A stretch of DNA of 64,000 nucleotides from assembly GCF_007830175.1 (NCBI RefSeq), contig NZ_VLKH01000010.1:92436-156435 (forward strand). The letters are read 5' to 3'. Shown here piece after piece: positions 8,472 through 17,245 of this stretch; the stretch's first letter is position 1; each line of letters opens with the position of its first letter. Both the position numbers and the translations under genes were made by a program. The stretch comes from Sedimentibacter saalensis (GTDB lineage Bacteria > Bacillota > Clostridia > Tissierellales > Sedimentibacteraceae). The notes under the pieces were generated by a model. That model did not search any database. It was not told the DNA's origin and saw only the letters and a list, made by a program, of their open reading frames with translations.

Positions 8472-9875
8472 CTAGCATAAATCATAACAGTATGCAAACA
8501 TTTTAGCAGGAATATACTTTCCCATTCCAATTTCACCTACATACTTTGCATTTTCAACTACAACGTTTCCCCTTAACAATACTGTTTCAACTCGTCCTAT
8601 CTGTTTATTGCCTTCATAAACATTATAATCCACACCATTAGGGTTGTCATCAAGCTTCACTGTTCCATTATAACTAGGGTCAAAAATTACTATATCTCCA
8701 TCTGAGCCGATTTCTAAAGTTCCCTTTCTAGGATATAAGCCGTTAATCTTTGCTGGCATTGTAGATATTACCTCAACAAATTTCTGTTTGCTGATCTTTC
8801 CTGCCACAACACCATTAGTCCATACCATGTGGATTCTATCCCCAACACCCGGAGAACCATTGGGGATATTAGTAAAATTATCTCTGCCTGCTTGTTTAAG
8901 TTCAGACAAATCGATACCGCAGTGGTCAGAAGAGACTGCAGTAAGAAGACCTTTTGAAAGAGCTTTCCATAATGCAATGCAATCCTCATCATCTCTTAAG
9001 GCAGGCGAACATATAAATTTTGCTGCTTCATTAAAATCAGGATTATCAAGCGCTTTCTTAGTTTTAGTTAGATAGTGGGTACATGTTTCTGCACTTACTC
9101 TGATTCCTTTACCCTTTGCTTCAAGCAGTTCTTTAAGAGCATCTCTGCATGTCATGTGAGCGATATATAGGGGGGTATCTGTCTGTGATGCTAAGTAAAT
9201 AGCTCTTCTAACGCCTTCTGCTTCAGTGAATGGTGGTCTTGATATATAATGGTATTTTGGTTCTGTCTGACCATTTTTTATGCATTCATTTCTAAAAAAG
9301 TCTATAATTTCTCCGTTTTCAGCATGTACAAAAACAGTTACGCCAACATTTCTAGCCTTTTGAAGTATTTTGAAAAAAGATCCATCATCTACATGAAGAG
9401 GTGAACCGTTATAGGCCATGAAGATTTTTATGCTGGAAATACCTTTTGCAGGAAGCATATCTATTTCATTAAAAATGCTATCCATAAGATATGTAACCAT
9501 GGCATGAAGTCCAAAATCAACACATGCTTTTCCTTTTGCTCGTACGTTAATTCTGTAATCGATTGATTCTATAAGTCCTTTCCATGGATCCTGAGGGGCA
9601 AAATCTATAATAGTTGTAGTACCACCTACTACTGCAGATTTAGTTGTTTCATATCCAGCCGTGTCTTTATTTCCTACATTGCAAAGAGCTGAAAAATGAG
9701 TATGTTGATCCACTCCACCCGGCATCACATATTTTCCTGTTGCATCAATAATTTTGTCAGCCTTACATTCATTAATCAATCCCAGAGCTATAATTTTTTC
9801 ATTTTCTATTAGTACAGCTCCCTTGTATTCATTCTCAGCAGTCAAAATAGTGCCATTTTTAATAAGTGTTCTCAT
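8472..9875 (-). CDS. hydA: dihydropyrimidinase / D-hydantoinase
   Basis: A 467-residue cyclic amidohydrolase that opens hydantoin or dihydropyrimidine rings to N-carbamoyl amino acids. Metal ligands are in the expected places: DQHTHF (two His, about 57-59), the lysine that becomes carboxylated in SIKIFMAY (about 149), FVHAENGE (about 182), YIAHMTC (about 238) and SSDHCG (about 315). Length is normal. The start ATG overlaps the racemase stop as TAATG, implying translational coupling. With the racemase and carbamoylase next to it, the set forms a complete hydantoinase pathway. Allantoin is an alternative substrate for this fold. Confidence 0.88.
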   Translation of the reverse strand: MRTLIKNGTILTAENEYKGAVLIENEKIIALGLINECKADKIIDATGKYVMPGGVDQHTHFSALCNVGNKDTAGYETTKSAVVGGTTTIIDFAPQDPWKGLIESIDYRINVRAKGKACVDFGLHAMVTYLMDSIFNEIDMLPAKGISSIKIFMAYNGSPLHVDDGSFFKILQKARNVGVTVFVHAENGEIIDFFRNECIKNGQTEPKYHYISRPPFTEAEGVRRAIYLASQTDTPLYIAHMTCRDALKELLEAKGKGIRVSAETCTHYLTKTKKALDNPDFNEAAKFICSPALRDDEDCIALWKALSKGLLTAVSSDHCGIDLSELKQAGRDNFTNIPNGSPGVGDRIHMVWTNGVVAGKISKQKFVEVISTMPAKINGLYPRKGTLEIGSDGDIVIFDPSYNGTVKLDDNPNGVDYNVYEGNKQIGRVETVLLRGNVVVENAKYVGEIGMGKYIPAKMFAYCYDLC

Positions 9876-10624
9876 TATTTCATTAACCTTTCTATATTTA
9901 TAATATTATCATAGCCTATTACTAGTTTTTTTTCTGGTGATTTAAAAGTATTGCATTTACTTATTTTCACTTTCATTTCAACAAGTGCTTCAGCAAACTT
10001 TACAGAAGGCATTATACCGTCTAGGACTGGGATTCCAAGTTTTTCTCTTAGTTTATCAACAAAATCCACAAATCCTGCACAACCTAGAAGTATGCATTCA
10101 GCACCGTCTTCTTCAACAGCCATTCTGCTTTGCTCTTCAAGTGCGAGTAATCCTTTTTCATAGTTACTTCCAAACTCAAGAACTGACATACCTGTTGATC
10201 TGATTGATCTGCAAAACTTTTCCGCACCATAGTTTTCAATAAGATCAGCGGTCACTTTTCTAGATCTATCTAGAACTGATACTATTGAAAAGTATGGTGC
10301 TATGAACTTTGCAGTAGTAATTGCAGATTCAGCGATGCCAAGAACTGGTTTGTCCGTAACTTCCCTTGCCGCTTGAAGGCCAGGATCTCCAAAGCACGCA
10401 ATAATGAAAGCATCAACCATCTCTTCTTGATCTCCTTTCCTAACTTCTTCTATTACACCTGGAATTGCAAGGTATTCATCAACATAGCATTCAATGCTCT
10501 CTGGCCCTGTTTTAGAGCTTACTGCGATTATCTCCGTATCAGTCCTACATACCTTCTTAGCCATTTCTCTGATGCCATCTGTCATAGACTGTGTAGTATT
10601 GGGGTTAATTAACTTAATTTTCAT
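9875..10624 (-). CDS. Asp/Glu/hydantoin racemase family protein
   Basis: A racemase of about 249 residues in the hydantoin/aspartate racemase group. The two catalytic cysteines are visible in AFIIACFGDPG and ILLGCAGFVDF. The NPNTT motif near the N-terminus is typical of hydantoin and allantoin racemases. The start at 10624 is chosen because AAGGAAGG lies about 8 bases upstream; a longer frame begins at 10645. It overlaps the preceding hydrolase by 11 bases. Expected role: interconvert hydantoin enantiomers so that the hydantoinase and carbamoylase together give one isomer. Confidence 0.85.
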   Translation of the reverse strand: MKIKLINPNTTQSMTDGIREMAKKVCRTDTEIIAVSSKTGPESIECYVDEYLAIPGVIEEVRKGDQEEMVDAFIIACFGDPGLQAAREVTDKPVLGIAESAITTAKFIAPYFSIVSVLDRSRKVTADLIENYGAEKFCRSIRSTGMSVLEFGSNYEKGLLALEEQSRMAVEEDGAECILLGCAGFVDFVDKLREKLGIPVLDGIMPSVKFAEALVEMKVKISKCNTFKSPEKKLVIGYDNIINIERLMK

Positions 10625-11810
10625 TAATTCTACCTTCCTTATCAATCTGTATTAATGTTTCATAAAGCACCCTTGCTCCCTTGAAAATATCTTCTTTTTT
10701 TGAAAATTCCATTATGTTATGACTAATTCCCATATGGCTTGGAATGAATATAAGTGAGGATGGTGTAAATTTTGCCATATTCATCAAATCATGACCAGCT
10801 CCGCTTATAATATGCTTGAAAGAGTATCCAATTTTACGTGTACTGTTTTCAATTATTTTCATTAATTTTTCATCGCAAAAGGTTTCACCTTGTTTAATAT
10901 ACTCTTCAACAAAAAAGCCTCTTTCACACCATTTTGTTTGAATTTTATCAATAATTATTAATACGTTATCAAGATTTACATCTCTCATTTCAATTATGAA
11001 TTCTGTAGTTCCTGGTATAACGTTAACCTCACCAGGCATCACTTTCAAAGTTCCTACAGTGCAAACCATCGTATCGCTAAAAGTCCTTACAGCTTCCATC
11101 ATCTCACTTATTATTCTGCACGTCTTTTCTAATGCATCATCTCTCAAATTCATTGGAGTACTTCCTGAATGATTAGACTTACCTATAACAGTTGCCTTAT
11201 ATCTAAGAATTCCTACGATACCACTTACAACTCCAATATCAACTCCTTGATTTTCTAGACAACCACCCTGCTCTACATGTAATTCCAAATAGCATCTGTA
11301 GTTATCACTGCTTCTCTTCGAATCATAAAAATCCTCTTTTGTTAATCCTTGTGCTGTCATCTTAGAAAGCATAACGCTATCAAAACCTGCGCCTATAAAA
11401 GCATTGCTTCCAAATGTCCCGCCAATTACATTTCCCTCTTCTTCATTGAATGCAATTATTTCTATTGGATGACTATTTTTATACCCTGCTTCTTTCATAG
11501 CTCGTACCACTTCAATTGCAGCAAGCACTCCAAGAGCTCCATCGAATATACCTCCCCCTAATACAGTATCAATATGTGAGCCCATAGCGATGATTTTTTC
11601 ATTACATCTTCCTTCGAGATAACCAGTGAGATTTCCTATTTTGTCAATATTTGTTTTTAAACCGGCGTTTTTCATAAGTACTTCAACAAATTTTCTGCCC
11701 TCATAAAAACTTTTGCTATATGCCTGTCTCGTTGTTCCAATACCGTCTACATATCCGATTTTACCAAGTTCATTTATATCATTCATCAGTCGGTTAATGT
11801 TTATTGACAT
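10614..11810 (-). CDS. N-carbamoyl-L-amino-acid hydrolase / allantoate amidohydrolase (M20)
   Basis: A 398-residue M20-family zinc amidohydrolase. Metal and catalytic motifs: GSHIDTV (about 78-84), GGIFDGALGV, FNEEEGN (about 122-128), LELHVEQGG (about 178-186) and SGAGHDLMN (about 350). The family removes the carbamoyl group from N-carbamoyl-L-amino acids or acts on allantoate. It overlaps the upstream aminotransferase by 17 bases and the downstream racemase by 11. In context it completes ring opening to the free amino acid, CO2 and NH3. Confidence 0.87.
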   Translation of the reverse strand: MSININRLMNDINELGKIGYVDGIGTTRQAYSKSFYEGRKFVEVLMKNAGLKTNIDKIGNLTGYLEGRCNEKIIAMGSHIDTVLGGGIFDGALGVLAAIEVVRAMKEAGYKNSHPIEIIAFNEEEGNVIGGTFGSNAFIGAGFDSVMLSKMTAQGLTKEDFYDSKRSSDNYRCYLELHVEQGGCLENQGVDIGVVSGIVGILRYKATVIGKSNHSGSTPMNLRDDALEKTCRIISEMMEAVRTFSDTMVCTVGTLKVMPGEVNVIPGTTEFIIEMRDVNLDNVLIIIDKIQTKWCERGFFVEEYIKQGETFCDEKLMKIIENSTRKIGYSFKHIISGAGHDLMNMAKFTPSSLIFIPSHMGISHNIMEFSKKEDIFKGARVLYETLIQIDKEGRINEN

Positions 11811-12972
11811 GTTTTATACCTCTTATGAATTCTTCCATAAGATCCATTCCTTTCTGAATATTTTCCATGGAAGTAGCAAACGAAATTCTGATGTATCCTT
11901 CTCCACTGTTGCCAAAAGCAGTTCCCGGTACTACAACCACCTGCTTTTCTTCAAGAAGCCTGATTGAAAATTCTTCAGAAGACAAACCCGTGCCCTTTAT
12001 CGATATAAAAGCATAAAAAGTTCCAGATGACTTCTTATAGCTTACTCCTGGCATTGATTCAAGCCTTTTTGATATGTAATCTCTTCGTTCTTTATAACAT
12101 GAAATCATCATATTCAAATGATTTCTTGTACCATTAAGAGCCGCCATTGCAGCGTATTGGCTTGGCATAGACACACATGCAGTGATATTTTCTTGAAGTT
12201 TCGTAATATTTGAAATGATTTGTTGAGGGCCAGCAACATAACCTACTCTCCAGCCCGTCATTGCATAAGTCTTAGAAAAACTATCAACTACCAATGTTCG
12301 TTTTTTCATATCTTCAAAACTTGCTATGCTTTTATATTGCAGATTATCAAATATAATATGTTTATATACTTCATCAGATATAATAAAAATATCTTTTTCT
12401 TTTGCAATCTCAGCTATTGATTTAATTATTTCATTACTAAACACTATTCCCGTTGGATTACAAGGTGAATTAATAATTATAGCTTTCGTCCTATTTGTAA
12501 CTGATGACCTTATTTTTTTTATATCAGGTTGCAAACCGTTTATAGTATCTGCAGGTATGGATATTGGAACTCCATAGCACATAATAATCTGCTGTATGTA
12601 ATTAGTCCAATATGGTTCTATAACTATAACTTCATCTCCTGGATTAAGCATTACTTTAAGTACCTGATAAATTCCACACATTGCACCGGTAGTTACAGTA
12701 ATTTCTGATATTGGGTCATATTCAACTCCTATTTCATTATAGAGATAATTAGAAATAGTCATTCTCAAAGGCATAATGCCAGTGTTTTCAGAATACTTGC
12801 TCTTTCCCTCTATTATTGCATTACAACCTGCAAGTACAACTTCTTCTGAGGCTGTAAAGTCAGGTTCGCCAATTGCAAAGCTAATAACATTGTCATACTT
12901 TAAAGATCTATTAAACATATCTCTTATTTTTGAATGTTTAATTGCCTTTGTATTGTCTGAAATAGTAATCAT
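11794..12972 (-). CDS. class I PLP aminotransferase
   Basis: A 392-residue fold-type I aminotransferase of the aspartate aminotransferase group. PLP lysine: SFSKTYAMTGWRVGYV. Substrate-side motif: SPCNPTG. A carboxylate-binding arginine is in the late IRISFATS. It probably transaminates the amino acid released by the M20 hydrolase, giving a 2-oxo acid. It sits between a membrane protein and the carbamoylase in the operon. Specificity (aromatic, branched-chain, aspartate) is not readable. It is not a class V ureidoglycine aminotransferase, which argues against a pure allantoin route. Confidence 0.85.
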   Translation of the reverse strand: MITISDNTKAIKHSKIRDMFNRSLKYDNVISFAIGEPDFTASEEVVLAGCNAIIEGKSKYSENTGIMPLRMTISNYLYNEIGVEYDPISEITVTTGAMCGIYQVLKVMLNPGDEVIVIEPYWTNYIQQIIMCYGVPISIPADTINGLQPDIKKIRSSVTNRTKAIIINSPCNPTGIVFSNEIIKSIAEIAKEKDIFIISDEVYKHIIFDNLQYKSIASFEDMKKRTLVVDSFSKTYAMTGWRVGYVAGPQQIISNITKLQENITACVSMPSQYAAMAALNGTRNHLNMMISCYKERRDYISKRLESMPGVSYKKSSGTFYAFISIKGTGLSSEEFSIRLLEEKQVVVVPGTAFGNSGEGYIRISFATSMENIQKGMDLMEEFIRGIKHVNKH

Positions 12973-12973
12973 A

Positions 12974-13639
12974 TTATATTATCCTTTCTGATTTCATTCT
13001 CTCATTGTGTTTTAATAAAGTCATTAACATCCCGAATACCAAAGATAACATTGCAGCAAATGCTACCTGAAGATATTCTGGAAGTAAGAATATTAATGTG
13101 TTGACTGGGATCCAGAAGAAAGGAATAGTCTTGAAAAAACTAAATTCAACAAATTCCCCCCATTCAACAGATGTTACCGATTCATACACTGTCATTTTTC
13201 TGTTATACAGATACTTTTCTTCAAAATAGTTACTAAATATTCTCATAGCTGCAGAATGTATAGGAGCAAAAAACAAATTGACAGAGCAGCTTATAAAAAA
13301 TGCCTTTGCTAAATGGCTTCCATAGAAAGGGAGCATTTCGTCCTTCATAGCCAGTTCAACTCCTCCGCTTACTACTTTAAATGCTATTGTCACAAATAAT
13401 CCACCAATTCCCCACATAATAGCTTTAGAAATAGCACACTTATTTACCTCCCATTTTCCATATAAAATTCTAGTTGATAAAATTTCTCCTGAAGAAGCAA
13501 AAATCATAAACTGAATAAATCCGCCCAAATAAGGAAACTCCTTGTTCCAAATAGTAAGCTTGCCCATAAGCGCTATGGTAGCCACACTGGAAAATAGCAT
13601 TGAATATCCTAATGCCCATAATACATCACATTTTTTCAT
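12974..13639 (-). CDS. membrane protein of unknown function, weakly Mpv17-like
   Basis: A 221-residue protein with about four to five hydrophobic segments (about 8-28, 36-52, 72-92, 108-128, 165-205). The order of a short polar loop, FFAPIH, and a late proline-rich helix pair (WIPVNTLIFLLPEYLQV) recalls the Mpv17/PMP22 family, but I would not assign it on that. It starts 3 bases after the KDG kinase stop and ends 2 bases before the aminotransferase start, so it is an integral operon member. Its role could be export or entry of a pathway compound. Confidence 0.65.
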   Translation of the reverse strand: MKKCDVLWALGYSMLFSSVATIALMGKLTIWNKEFPYLGGFIQFMIFASSGEILSTRILYGKWEVNKCAISKAIMWGIGGLFVTIAFKVVSGGVELAMKDEMLPFYGSHLAKAFFISCSVNLFFAPIHSAAMRIFSNYFEEKYLYNRKMTVYESVTSVEWGEFVEFSFFKTIPFFWIPVNTLIFLLPEYLQVAFAAMLSLVFGMLMTLLKHNERMKSERII

Positions 13640-13641
13640 AG

Positions 13642-14664
13642 TTATCTCTGTACTCTTCCTGTTCTATTTCCGTTCATTAAATTTTTAACTTCCTGAACAG
13701 ATACATAATTGAAGTCACCTTCGATGGTTTGTTTAAGACATGAGGCAGCCACAGCGAATTCAATGCTTTCTGAAGCAGACATTTTTTGTGATAATCCATA
13801 GATTATTCCTGCTCCAAAGCTGTCTCCACCACCGACTCTGTCTACAATGTGTATGTCATAGCTTTTTGAGAAATGGTAGTTAACTCCATCATAAAGCATT
13901 GCAGACCACTTATTATCATTTGCTGAAATACTCGTTCTAAGTGTAATAGCAACATATTTGAGTTTAAACTTATTAGTTAACTTATGCGCAACTTCCTTAT
14001 AACCGTCGTAGTTAAGTTTTCCTGATGTAACATCAGTATTTTCAGCTTTAATTCCGAATACCTTTTCTGCATCTTCTTCGTTAGCTATGCAAACATCAAC
14101 ATATTCCATCAATTGACTCATAGTTTGTTCCGCTTTTTCACTTGTCCACAAGTTTTTTCTATAGTTAAGGTCACAACTTACCGTTAATCCTGCTTTTTTA
14201 GCAGCCAAAACAGCTTCAAAGCAAATTTGCGCTACATTTGGCCCAAGTGCAGGTGTTATTCCTGTAAAATGAAACCATTCTGCATCTTTGAAAATTATAT
14301 CCCAGTTAAAATCAGAAGAAACTGCATCTGCTATTGAGGATTCAGATCTATCATAAATTACCTTTGAAGGTCTCTGAGAAGCCCCTTTTTCAAGATAATA
14401 AATTCCTACACGATTTCCACCCCTTATTATCATTGAAGTGTCTACACCAAAGTATCTCAAACTATTAACAGCCGCCTGACCTATATTGTGTACAGGCAAC
14501 TTTGAAACAAAAGCTGCATCCAGTCCATAGTTGGCAAGTGAGACTGCAACGTTAGCTTCACCTCCGCCAAAAGTTGCTTGAAATTCAGATTCCTGTAAAA
14601 ACCTTAAGTATCCCTTCGGTGCAAGCCTAAGCATTAATTCACCAAATGTAATAAATTTAGCCAT
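13642..14664 (-). CDS. kdgK: 2-keto-3-deoxygluconate kinase (PfkB family)
   Basis: A 340-residue ribokinase-family sugar kinase. The N-terminal GGGEANVAVSLA (about 33-44) and the catalytic signature DRVGGGDSFGAG (about 275-286) are both intact. Paired with a KDPG aldolase 2 bases upstream, it most simply phosphorylates 2-keto-3-deoxygluconate (Entner-Doudoroff branch). AAGGAG precedes the ATG. The surprise is its place at the head of a hydantoin-type operon; its true substrate may be another 2-keto-3-deoxy acid made from the amino-acid part of the pathway. Confidence 0.82.
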   Translation of the reverse strand: MAKFITFGELMLRLAPKGYLRFLQESEFQATFGGGEANVAVSLANYGLDAAFVSKLPVHNIGQAAVNSLRYFGVDTSMIIRGGNRVGIYYLEKGASQRPSKVIYDRSESSIADAVSSDFNWDIIFKDAEWFHFTGITPALGPNVAQICFEAVLAAKKAGLTVSCDLNYRKNLWTSEKAEQTMSQLMEYVDVCIANEEDAEKVFGIKAENTDVTSGKLNYDGYKEVAHKLTNKFKLKYVAITLRTSISANDNKWSAMLYDGVNYHFSKSYDIHIVDRVGGGDSFGAGIIYGLSQKMSASESIEFAVAASCLKQTIEGDFNYVSVQEVKNLMNGNRTGRVQR

Positions 14665-14665
14665 T

Positions 14666-15310
14666 TCATTTTCTCCTTATCTTTCTAGCCAATTCAATAA
14701 TATTTCTTGCTTCTATACAAATCTCAGTAATTTCATTCCATTTTTCTTCCTCCAAAAGTTTAGATGAAACCATAAATGAACCGCCACAAGCAGCAACTTT
14801 TTCTTCTCCAGCATATTCAGCCAAGTTACCAATTGAAATACCACCTGTTGGTATAAATCTTAGGCTTTCAAAAGGCCCGGACAGTGCCTTAATAGTGTCC
14901 ACACCTCCATACTGAGCTGCAGGAAAAAATTTAACAACATTAATACCAAATCTTACAGCAATCATGATTTCTGTAGGTGTAACACAGCCAGGCAAAGGAA
15001 CCAGCCCATTATCCTGAGTCCATTTTACAATCTCTTCATCAATTCCTGGACTAACAACAAACTTAGCACCTGCTTCAGCAGCACTTCGCGCTTGTTCCAG
15101 ATTTACTACAGTTCCAGCTCCTACAATCATATCTGGAAAATTTTTGGTAATTCGTCTGATAACATTTTCTGCACCTGCAGCCCTAAATGTTATCTCAGCG
15201 ACATTTACTCCGCCATTTAAAAGAGCCTCTGCCAGTCTCTCACTGTTTTCAATTTTTGTAAGCTTTATTACCGGAACAATACCTGTTTTTGAAATTTCAC
15301 TAATGCACAT
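14666..15310 (-). CDS. eda: KDPG/KHG aldolase
   Basis: A class I aldolase of about 214 residues. The Schiff-base lysine is in NVVKFFPA and the catalytic glutamate is in AEITFRA. The phosphate or substrate loop is PTGGIS and the length fits the family. The start at the ATG at 15310 is chosen because GGGGTG is 6 bases upstream; a GTG at 15319 is in frame. The enzyme cleaves KDPG or 4-hydroxy-2-oxoglutarate to pyruvate plus an aldehyde. As the first gene of an approximately 11.4-kb train, its promoter should lie in 15311-15480, where only a weak extended -10 (TGTTATATT on the minus strand) is seen. Confidence 0.85.
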   Translation of the reverse strand: MCISEISKTGIVPVIKLTKIENSERLAEALLNGGVNVAEITFRAAGAENVIRRITKNFPDMIVGAGTVVNLEQARSAAEAGAKFVVSPGIDEEIVKWTQDNGLVPLPGCVTPTEIMIAVRFGINVVKFFPAAQYGGVDTIKALSGPFESLRFIPTGGISIGNLAEYAGEEKVAACGGSFMVSSKLLEEEKWNEITEICIEARNIIELARKIRRK

Positions 15311-15489
15311 TTTATTCACCCCAATCTGTGGTTAATATAACATTTTTGCATATGATAAAAAATCCAACTTAAGGTCTAATTGTTTTGGACATTCTTATAT
15401 ATGTCATATACTTTAGAATATTTTTAGTAGACTAAGGTGTAATTTAAATGTCAGTATTTAAAGTGAAATATATAATTTATTAAATTAAA

Positions 15490-15520
15490 AAAAGACTAAA
15501 TCCTGTATACAGGATTCAGC
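15490..15520 (-). terminator. intrinsic terminator of the LuxR-type gene
   Basis: Perfect 18-base palindrome AATCCTGTATACAGGATT (15499-15516), followed on the minus strand by TAGTC and a run of seven T. It lies downstream of the regulator that ends at 15618. The rest of 15311-15617 is AT-rich with no reading frame that I believe. Confidence 0.7.
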
Positions 15521-15617
15521 CCTCTCAATCAATATGATACGAAAATTTAGTGTCATAAATTGGTAATATTTGTATTTTTAACTCTAACGGTTTTACCGAT
15601 AAGTTCTTGCATTTTCT

Positions 15618-16406
15618 TTATATCTCATCAAAATTGATTTTATTTGTTGAAAGAGGCAAGCACTGTAGCATCTGCACTCTGTTTTTCACATTCATCTTCA
15701 TATAAAGGCTGTGAAAATGTTTTTTAACTGTATGTATACTTATAGTCATAATTTCAGCAATTTTTTCATTGCTGTAGCCTTTTACCGCATAATTTAGAAG
15801 CTCTGATTCTCTTGAAGTTAAGCCGAATTCCTTGCAAATTCTATCATGATATCCTTTTGCATAGAAGTAACGAGTATCTCCCTTCTTTGCTTCGTAATAC
15901 AGCCTGTATGCGAAATGCTTCTGTAACTGGTTAAGAACAAACAAATCCCTGTTGGTAAAGTCTCCGTTCTCTCTGCGTTTATATATTGATATTAGTCCAA
16001 CAGCATCTTCTCGAAAAACAATATTCATACACGCAGAATAGCAAAATCTGTTTGGAGAATAGAATTCTTTATAAAATTCATTGATAGAAATAGCTTCCTT
16101 TGACAATGAATCGCTTTCCCTGCTAGCAGATGCATTTCTGCTTCTAATCATCCAGCTTATAGGGCTTTTTTTCATATAATCTTTCTCATATATTTTCACA
16201 TACTTTTCATCAATATTACAGCCAATAGAACCCTTTAAAACACTGGCATCCTTTTCAATCAGAGAAAAAACTGCACCATCAAAACTAATCAGCATATTAA
16301 TCCAATTAAGCACATTTTTTCTCATCTCATCCAAAGAGTATATAAAAGAAATGTTATATGCTATTTCATTCAAAAGCATCCACTCATTTTCTTCAAGAAA
16401 AGACAT
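15618..16406 (-). CDS. GAF-like / LuxR-type transcriptional regulator
   Basis: About 262 residues. The N-terminal two thirds looks like a GAF-type sensor; the C-terminal 65 residues are a LuxR/GerE HTH (LTSRESELLNYAVKGYSNEKIAEIM, then HTVKKHFHSLYMKM). The start at 16406 is chosen because AGGAGG is 7 bases upstream; a second ATG 6 bases earlier abuts it. It lies upstream of the KDPG aldolase gene, on the same strand but separated by a terminator, so it may regulate the operon that follows. The ligand is unknown. Confidence 0.82.
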   Translation of the reverse strand: MSFLEENEWMLLNEIAYNISFIYSLDEMRKNVLNWINMLISFDGAVFSLIEKDASVLKGSIGCNIDEKYVKIYEKDYMKKSPISWMIRSRNASASRESDSLSKEAISINEFYKEFYSPNRFCYSACMNIVFREDAVGLISIYKRRENGDFTNRDLFVLNQLQKHFAYRLYYEAKKGDTRYFYAKGYHDRICKEFGLTSRESELLNYAVKGYSNEKIAEIMTISIHTVKKHFHSLYMKMNVKNRVQMLQCLPLSTNKINFDEI

Positions 16407-16663
16407 ATTCATACCTCCTTAGTTGAAAATAACTACATCCAATCTCTATACATTTCCGAATATAATTCAAAATATTTTAGTCCCATTCTCTATGGAACAT
16501 ATATTACTTAATATTCTATTATTATGATGTATATATTGCAAGCTTTTTGTACTGAGCATTTATTTTAAAAAATAGAATTATAATCCTATTTTCCTTTACA
16601 ATCATATTAAATGTATGGTATTTTTTAATCTGAAGTTTAATAGAAATATATTTTTTATATAAT

Positions 16664-16690
16664 TAAAACTTTTTGAATCCTTGCTGCGTC
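16664..16690 (+). promoter_or_regulatory. ECF (SigV-type) autoregulatory promoter
   Basis: TAAAAC followed by a T-run (16664-16674), a 17-base gap in all, then CGTC (16687-16690). This matches the GAAAC...CGTC pattern known for ECF factors of the SigV group. It lies 55 bases before the chosen GTG start of the sigma gene, consistent with self-activation. Confidence 0.55.
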
Positions 16691-16744
16691 TATAGACTGT
16701 TAAGACAATTAAGATGTGCATCAATACAAGGAAAGGTGAAATTC

Positions 16745-17233
16745 GTGCGAACTAGGTTAAAATTAGAAAAACAATACGAAGATTATGTTATAGAAAATAA
16801 GGAGAAGCACTACAGGATAGCTTACAGTTATGTAAAAAATGCTGATGATGCGCTGGATATTGTGCAGGAAGCTGTATTCAAGGCATATGTTTCTTTAAAC
16901 ACCTTGAAAAATTCAGAATATATGAAGACATGGTTTTACAAAATATTAATCAATTCATCATTGGGTTTTCTTAGAAAACAAAAAAAGGTGGTAACCATGG
17001 ATGAAGAAAACATTGCAGCTTTTTATGATTGTGTTTTTGATGAATATGAAAATATTGATTTGAATAATGCACTGGATGAGTTGCCCGGCGACTGCCGCAG
17101 CATTGTAATATTAAGATTTTTTGAGGATTTAAAATTAGAAGAAATTGCACAAATACTCGGCGAAAATGTAAATACGGTTAAAACCAGGTTATATAAATCG
17201 CTGAATAAGCTTCGAATTGAAATGAACGATTAA
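16745..17233 (+). CDS. sigV: ECF sigma factor, SigV-like
   Basis: A 162-residue ECF sigma factor. Region 2 covers about 20-85 (DALDIVQEAVFKAY), region 4 about 105-160 (FFEDLKLEEIAQILGENVNTVKTRLYKSL). The start is GTG at 16745 because AAGGTG is 6 bases upstream and the likely autoregulatory promoter lies inside the longer frame that begins at 16673. The next gene, 12 bases downstream, is an RsiV-like anti-sigma factor, so it should be held inactive until that protein is cleaved. In Bacillus subtilis and Clostridioides difficile this pair answers lysozyme. Confidence 0.85.
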   Translation: MRTRLKLEKQYEDYVIENKEKHYRIAYSYVKNADDALDIVQEAVFKAYVSLNTLKNSEYMKTWFYKILINSSLGFLRKQKKVVTMDEENIAAFYDCVFDEYENIDLNNALDELPGDCRSIVILRFFEDLKLEEIAQILGENVNTVKTRLYKSLNKLRIEMND

Positions 17234-17245
17234 TGGAGGATTGCC

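Noticed and set aside
9875..12972. A pure allantoin operon.
   Set aside because: Racemase, M20 hydrolase and cyclic amidohydrolase would fit, but the aminotransferase is class I rather than the ureidoglycine type, and the presence of kdgK and eda is not explained.
16673..16744. A longer start for the ECF sigma factor.
   Set aside because: The extra codons overlap the likely ECF promoter; the GTG with AAGGTG six bases upstream is better.
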